DNA from: Streptomyces mirabilis
GTDB taxonomy: Bacteria; Actinomycetota; Actinomycetes; Streptomycetales; Streptomycetaceae
Assembly: GCF_018310535.1 (NCBI RefSeq)
Contig: NZ_CP074102.1
Location: forward strand, 4,712,001 to 4,776,000
Reading direction: 5' to 3'
DNA: 64,000 bases
The position numbers were made by a program, and so were the translations under genes. Every line of letters begins with the position of its first letter. Position 1 is the first letter of the stretch. Positions 60,145-64,000 of this stretch are shown here, one piece after another. The notes beneath the pieces are model-generated. The model saw only the letters and a program-made list of their open reading frames with translations. It made no database searches and was not told the origin of the DNA.

Positions 60145-61050
60145 CTACGACTGCGTGAAGTAGTGGCCCTCTTCGAGGTCCTCGACGAGGCCGGGCCGCA
60201 CGGGGCGCCATCCCAGTCGCTTCTGCGTGAGGGTGCTCGACGCCGGTAGGTCCATCGAGAAGAAGTGTCCGAGCCAGCCGAAGTGGTCGGCCGCCTCCTC
60301 GCGGGGGACGGCGGCCACCGGCAGCTTCAGGTACCGGCCGACGGCGTCGGCGATGTCGCGGACCGGTACGCCCTCGTCGCCGATCGCGTGCAGCCGCGCT
60401 CCGCCGGGTGCCTCCTCCAGGGCCAGCCGGTACAGGTGCGCGGCGTCGAGCCGGTGCCCGGCGGCCCAGCGGTTGGAGCCGTCGCCGGGGTAGGCGGAGA
60501 CGCCCTTCGCGCGGGCGACGGCGATGATCTGCGGGACGAAGCCGTGGTCCCCCTCGCCGTGCACCGACGGCGGCAGCCGCACCACCGAGGCCCGCACACC
60601 GCGCTCGGCGAACGACAGCGTCTCCGCCTCCGCGCGAATCCGGGCCGCCGCGGGCGACGAGAGATCCTGCTCGTCGTCCTCGGTCGCGACACGGCCCGGC
60701 ACGAGCGTGAGACCGGCGGTCCCGGAGGTCACGACGAAGGGCCGACCGGATCCCACGAGCGTCTCACCGAGCCGCTGGATGGCACGGAGTTCCGACCGGG
60801 CGGCGGCCGCGAAGTCGGAGGAGCCGTGCTGGAACGCCGTGTGGATCACGCCGTCCGCCGCGTCCGCGCCCGCCCGCAGACTGTCGAGGTCGTCGAGGGC
60901 GCCGCGGTGCGCCTGCGCCCCCGCGGCCGTCAGCGACGCGGCGGCCCGGTCCGAGCGGGCGAGGCCGAGAACCCGGTGTCCCGCGTCCAGCAGTTCGCGT
61001 ACGACGGCGCTGCCGACGAATCCGGTGGCTCCGGTGACGAACACACGCAT
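60145..61050 (-). CDS. NAD(P)-dependent epimerase/SDR (extended)
   Basis: A 301-residue extended SDR: RVFVTGATGFVGSAVVREL with the GxxGxxG motif; FVVTSGTAGLTLVPGRVATE is the Ser region, but the usual YxxxK is not evident, as in many NmrA/isoflavone-reductase-like epimerases; a C-terminal substrate-binding part follows (AADHFGWLGHFFSMDLPASS). ATG 61050 has TTGGAGTG upstream. It is divergent from the LysR gene, with a palindrome (61164) between. Confidence 0.9.
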   Translation of the reverse strand: MRVFVTGATGFVGSAVVRELLDAGHRVLGLARSDRAAASLTAAGAQAHRGALDDLDSLRAGADAADGVIHTAFQHGSSDFAAAARSELRAIQRLGETLVGSGRPFVVTSGTAGLTLVPGRVATEDDEQDLSSPAAARIRAEAETLSFAERGVRASVVRLPPSVHGEGDHGFVPQIIAVARAKGVSAYPGDGSNRWAAGHRLDAAHLYRLALEEAPGGARLHAIGDEGVPVRDIADAVGRYLKLPVAAVPREEAADHFGWLGHFFSMDLPASSTLTQKRLGWRPVRPGLVEDLEEGHYFTQS

Positions 61051-61163
61051 GGTGCACTCCAAAAGGGGTGATGAGGTCCGGCCCGGCGGTTCCCCGCCTG
61101 TCGGTTCTCCGTCCGGTGGTTCCGGATCCACCGTGCGGCCACGTGGGGATCCGCGTCCAAGGC

Positions 61164-61177
61164 CTGTTTCGAAACAG
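61164..61177. promoter_or_regulatory. 14-bp palindrome in the LysR/epimerase divergent promoter
   Basis: CTGTTTCGAAACAG is perfectly symmetrical, and TTTCAG recurs at 61185-61190. It is the likely LysR binding site for autoregulation and epimerase control. Confidence 0.6.
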
Positions 61178-61257
61178 TGCATGCGTTTCAGGTATCACCA
61201 CAGCTCAATGCCCGAAGCGTGCTGTCACCCGATGCGTGCGGGGAATACCATGAAGGC

Positions 61258-62238
61258 ATGACGTCCGACTCGTCGCCGCAGCAGCAGCAGCCTTCGCCTC
61301 CGGTCGACCTCGATCTGCGCCTCGTGCGGTACTTCACGGTCGTCGCCGAGCACCGGCACTTCGGCCGTGCCGCCGCCGCCCTGTGCATCGCCCAGCCGTC
61401 CCTGAGCCGGCAGATCCGCCGCCTCGAACAGCAGCTCGGCGCCCGGCTGCTGGACCGCACCCCGCAGGGCAGCCGGCTCACCGAGGCCGGCGAGGTCTTC
61501 CTGCCCCAGGCCAAGGCGCTGCTGCGCTCGGCCACTCAGGCCGCGGCGCGCACCCGGGCCGCCGCCCAGCCCAGCCGTGTCACCATCGGCTACACCTCCA
61601 GCATCATCGTCACCCCGGCGGTGCGCGAGATGCGCCGGCTGCACCCGGACGCCGAGGTGGTCGCCCAGCACCTCGTCTGGAACGACGCCCACGCGGCCCT
61701 GGTCGAGCACCGGGTGGACGTGGCCGTGACCCGCCTTCCGATGCGGACCGACCAGCTGCACGTCACGATCCTCTACGACGAGCCCCGCGTGCTCCTCGTC
61801 CCTGTCGACCACCGCCTGGCCGGCAAGGAATCCGTCACCCTCGACGACATCGCCGACGAACCCCTGCCCCGGGTGTCCGACGCGTCCTGGAACGCGTTCT
61901 GGCGCATCGACCCGCGCCCCGACGGCAGCCGGGCGCCCGACGGTCCGCTCATCGAGGCCCTGGAGGACAAGTTCGAATTCATCGCCTCCGGGCAGGCCGT
62001 GGGCATCGTCCCGGCCGACCCGCGCGTCGACACCATCCGCCCCGACCTCACCACGGTCCCCCTGCACGGCGTCGAACCGAGCCACGTCGTGCTCGCGACC
62101 CGCGCCGACGACCGCAGCCGCCTCGTGACGGCCTTCCGCAAGTGCGCCCAGGCCCACCTGACCGGTCCCGGGTCTCAGGGCCAGAGCAGCTCCTTGCGCC
62201 AGCCTCCGCCCTCCGGAGAGGCTTCCGTACGGCGGTAG
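61258..62238 (+). CDS. LysR family transcriptional regulator
   Basis: A 326-residue LTTR. N-terminal HTH (RHFGRAAAALCIAQPSLSRQ, RIRRLEQQLGARLLDRTPQG), then the periplasmic-binding-like effector domain (SRVTIGYTSSIIVTPAVREM onward). The C-terminal 20 residues overlap the convergent PNPOx-like gene by 64 bp. ATG 61258 is used. It is divergent from the epimerase gene it probably controls. Confidence 0.93.
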   Translation: MTSDSSPQQQQPSPPVDLDLRLVRYFTVVAEHRHFGRAAAALCIAQPSLSRQIRRLEQQLGARLLDRTPQGSRLTEAGEVFLPQAKALLRSATQAAARTRAAAQPSRVTIGYTSSIIVTPAVREMRRLHPDAEVVAQHLVWNDAHAALVEHRVDVAVTRLPMRTDQLHVTILYDEPRVLLVPVDHRLAGKESVTLDDIADEPLPRVSDASWNAFWRIDPRPDGSRAPDGPLIEALEDKFEFIASGQAVGIVPADPRVDTIRPDLTTVPLHGVEPSHVVLATRADDRSRLVTAFRKCAQAHLTGPGSQGQSSSLRQPPPSGEASVRR

Positions 62239-62846
62239 ACGAGCCGTACGTGCCGACGCCTCGCGTCTCCCTGGAAGAACTCCACCTCTTCCGGCCGGAG
62301 GCGGTAGAGGGTCCACGTCGGGGCCGGGGCGTCGGGCTCGCGCTGAGCGCGGTCCCAGGCCTCGTCCGAGACCCGCCCCAACTCCGCTACGGAACCCAGC
62401 ACTTCACTCTGCCCGCCCACGAGCGCGGCGGCCAGCGCCTCCGTCGAACGGGCGTGCAGATCCGCCTGCCCCTCCTCGGCCGGGGCGACCTCGACCGGCC
62501 CCCGCAGCCGGATCTGACGGCCCTGGGCGGGCCAGTAGAACCCCAGAGCCGCGTACGGGCGCGCGGCCAGCTGGCGGCCCTTGCGGCTGGTGACATGGCT
62601 CGCGAAGGCCCAGCCGTCCGCGTCCGCGCCGTGCAGCATCACGATCCGGACGTCGGGGAGCCCGTCCTCGTCCGCCGTCGCCAGCGACATCGTGTGCGGT
62701 TCGCTCTGCCCCGCCGCGACCGCGTCCGCGAACCACTCCGTGAACAGGGGGAGCGGTTCGGCGGGTGTGGATGCCGGGTCGAAGGAGGGCAGCTCTACGT
62801 CCCACACCCGCAGTGACCTGAGCAGCTCGTGAAGATCCGTTCCCAT
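62175..62846 (-). CDS. PNPOx-family FMN protein (pyridoxamine oxidase-like)
   Basis: A 223-residue split-barrel FMN protein: SEPHTMSLATADEDGLPDVR, HVTSRKGRQLAARPYAALGF, YWPAQGRQIRLRGPVEVAPA and the C-terminal LRPEEVEFFQGDARRRHVRL. Compared with pdxH at 11933, it is shorter and differs at the substrate site (VEFFQGD in place of [14 protein letters not shown]), so it need not act on PNP. ATG 62846 is preceded by GATACT and TTGTCGGAC, the same arrangement as for 45958; probably leaderless. Confidence 0.85.
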   Translation of the reverse strand: MGTDLHELLRSLRVWDVELPSFDPASTPAEPLPLFTEWFADAVAAGQSEPHTMSLATADEDGLPDVRIVMLHGADADGWAFASHVTSRKGRQLAARPYAALGFYWPAQGRQIRLRGPVEVAPAEEGQADLHARSTEALAAALVGGQSEVLGSVAELGRVSDEAWDRAQREPDAPAPTWTLYRLRPEEVEFFQGDARRRHVRLVYRRTEASPEGGGWRKELLWP

Positions 62847-62856
62847 GCCCCAAGTA

Positions 62857-63264
62857 TCACTCGGAGGTCCGACAAAGCTGCGCCGTGAGCACCCCGTGCA
62901 GCAGCTCCGCGTCCACGAACTCACCCACCTCCGGTGCGCCATGCCCCCAGCTCAGGGGGTATGTGTTCCCCTCCGGCGCGGGTACGCCCACGTACTCGTC
63001 GTGCGCCGAACGCGTGAACCGGCGGGCGCCGGGCGGCCAGGCGTGCTCCGCGCCCTCGCCGGGTGCCAGCAGGAAGTACGTCCAGCGGCAGCCGTTGGAT
63101 TCCCTGACGACCGGTCCGGGGTGACCGTCGGTGAGCGCGACGAGGTGGTGCAGCACGGCTTCCCCGCGTACGCCGCACACGCGGATGGCGTCGAAGTGGA
63201 CCCCGGCGAGGCGTAGTTGAAGACCGGACCTCGGGACCCAATTCGGGGTGAGTTTGTTCGTCAT
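62857..63264 (-). CDS. Conserved hypothetical protein next to an XRE regulator
   Basis: A 135-residue protein without a nameable domain: WVPRSGLQLRLAGVHFDAIR, VRESNGCRWTYFLLAPGEGA, VGVPAPEGNTYPLSWGHGAP. Similar proteins lie beside XRE/DUF397 pairs in Streptomyces, by recollection. It is divergent from the XRE gene. ATG 63264 or 63270; neither has a ribosome site. Confidence 0.75.
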   Translation of the reverse strand: MTNKLTPNWVPRSGLQLRLAGVHFDAIRVCGVRGEAVLHHLVALTDGHPGPVVRESNGCRWTYFLLAPGEGAEHAWPPGARRFTRSAHDEYVGVPAPEGNTYPLSWGHGAPEVGEFVDAELLHGVLTAQLCRTSE

Positions 63265-63335
63265 GACCATGAGCGTGCCGGTGGTTGCGTAGCGTGACTA
63301 GGTGGACACGGTCCACATTGCCGGTTGTGGGGAGG

Positions 63336-64000
63336 ATGGTGGTCGTTGTGGGGGCGAATGGTGGGGCGTCCGTGGGGCGCAGGTTGGTGGGGGAGCTGTT
63401 GCGCATTCAGCGGGGGGTGCGGGGGCTTACGCAGAAGGAGGCCGGTGAGCTGCTGCTCGTCTCCGAGTCGATCTTCGGAGCGTACGAGAGGGCCGAGCGG
63501 ATCCCGCCGATCGAGTTCCTCAAGGATGCGGACAAGGGGCTGGATGCGAAGGGTGCGCTGCTCGCGTGCATCGAGATCATCGAGAGGGAGAAGTACCCGC
63601 CGACATTCCTTGATTGGGTGCGGCTGGAGCGGCGAGCGCGGGTGATCAGCGCGTACGAAACGATGCTCATCCCTGGGCTGCTTCAGACACCGGCGTACGC
63701 GCGGGCGCTGTACGAAGCGCGGCGACCGGCGTACACCGAGGAGGAGATCGAGCGCCATGTATCGGCTCGGTTGGAACGGCAGTCGGTATTCAGGCGCAAC
63801 CCGCCGCCGTACGTGGGATACGTGATCGAGGAGTCGGTTCTGGAGCGAGATCTCGGGAGCGAGGAAGTGCTGAGGGAGCAGTTAGAGCACATCCTGCAGT
63901 GCAGCCTGAGGATGAAGCACCACCTCACGGTTCAGGTGATGCCGACCAAGCGGTACACGCACGCCGGGCTGATGGGGCCACTGAAGCTGATGAGTACCGA
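63336..64000 (+). CDS. XRE-family regulator with DUF5753 (Scr1-like), 3'-partial
   Basis: The first 221 codons of a helix-turn-helix protein that runs off the window. The HTH is GELLRIQRGVRGLTQKEAGE followed by LLLVSESIFGAYERAERIPP; then the Scr1/DUF5753 domain: ARVISAYETMLIPGLLQTPA, YARALYEARRPAYTEEEIER, and LTVQVMPTKRYTHAGLMGPL. In Streptomyces these usually pair with a DUF397 small protein just downstream, which would lie outside the window. ATG 63336 directly abuts GGAGG, so GTG 63348 may be the true start. Confidence 0.88.
   Translation, partial: MVVVVGANGGASVGRRLVGELLRIQRGVRGLTQKEAGELLLVSESIFGAYERAERIPPIEFLKDADKGLDAKGALLACIEIIEREKYPPTFLDWVRLERRARVISAYETMLIPGLLQTPAYARALYEARRPAYTEEEIERHVSARLERQSVFRRNPPPYVGYVIEESVLERDLGSEEVLREQLEHILQCSLRMKHHLTVQVMPTKRYTHAGLMGPLKLMST

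Overview
The window is very GC-rich, codon use is strongly third-position G/C, GTG starts and 4-bp ATGA/GTGA overlaps are common, and regulators dominate. All of this points to a Streptomyces chromosome (core rather than arm: citrate synthase, pdxH, purU, a DtxR-type iron regulator). From memory, the order acyl-CoA carboxylase - citrate synthase - SIS protein - DmdR1 - ECF sigma/STAS resembles the S. coelicolor SCO4380-SCO4410 region; I could not check this.

Layout. 0-1.5 kb: a TetR gene, a frameshifted SnoaL-like gene and the first codons of a lost dehydrogenase gene. 1.6-11.9 kb: one co-directional catabolic operon (TIGR03084-type protein, AtuA-like protein, acyl-CoA carboxylase beta and biotinylated alpha subunits, acyl-CoA dehydrogenase, acyl-CoA ligase, enoyl-CoA hydratase, TetR) behind a 14-bp palindrome. 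11.9-15.2 kb: pdxH, citrate synthase, a 2-oxoglutarate/Fe(II) oxygenase-like gene. 15.2-16.1 kb: a gene-poor stretch with a strong inverted repeat and a decayed IscB-like (RRXRR/OMEGA) nuclease remnant. 16.4-34.9 kb: PAS protein, SIS protein, DmdR1-like iron regulator, a long structured intergenic region, an alpha/beta hydrolase lacking its nucleophile, an ABC exporter pair, a prim-pol-like protein divergent from an NsdA-like regulator, a proline/glutamine-rich membrane protein, an orphan substrate-binding lipoprotein, purU, an ECF sigma factor overlapping a zinc-finger anti-sigma/MDMPI fusion, a STAS protein and a four-EF-hand protein.

35-57.9 kb is the most interesting part: a set of CoA-thioester catabolism genes in at least six transcription units (acyl-CoA synthetase; amidohydrolase plus two acyl-CoA dehydrogenases; cyclase-family hydrolase; SDR, acyl-CoA dehydrogenase and zinc alcohol dehydrogenase; flavin reductase; ADP-forming CoA ligase plus enoyl-CoA hydratase; DoxX plus DUF35 OB-fold protein, divergent from a flavin monooxygenase). 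Every unit promoter carries one or two copies of a 15-bp dyad CTGAC-N5-GTCAG, so I infer one unlinked (probably TetR-family) repressor and an undescribed degradation regulon. An ATP-binding regulator, two MFS transporters, a GlxA-type AraC regulator and a secreted protein are interspersed and lack the dyad.

58-64 kb: two acetyltransferases flanking a deleted metallophosphoesterase gene, a divergent NAD(P)-epimerase/LysR pair, a second PNPOx-like gene, and an XRE/DUF5753-type regulator running off the end. I found no tRNA, rRNA, CRISPR array, intact insertion sequence or large biosynthetic cluster. Dispersed Streptomyces REP-like repeats lie at about 7.6, 23.9, 31.4 and 45.7 kb.
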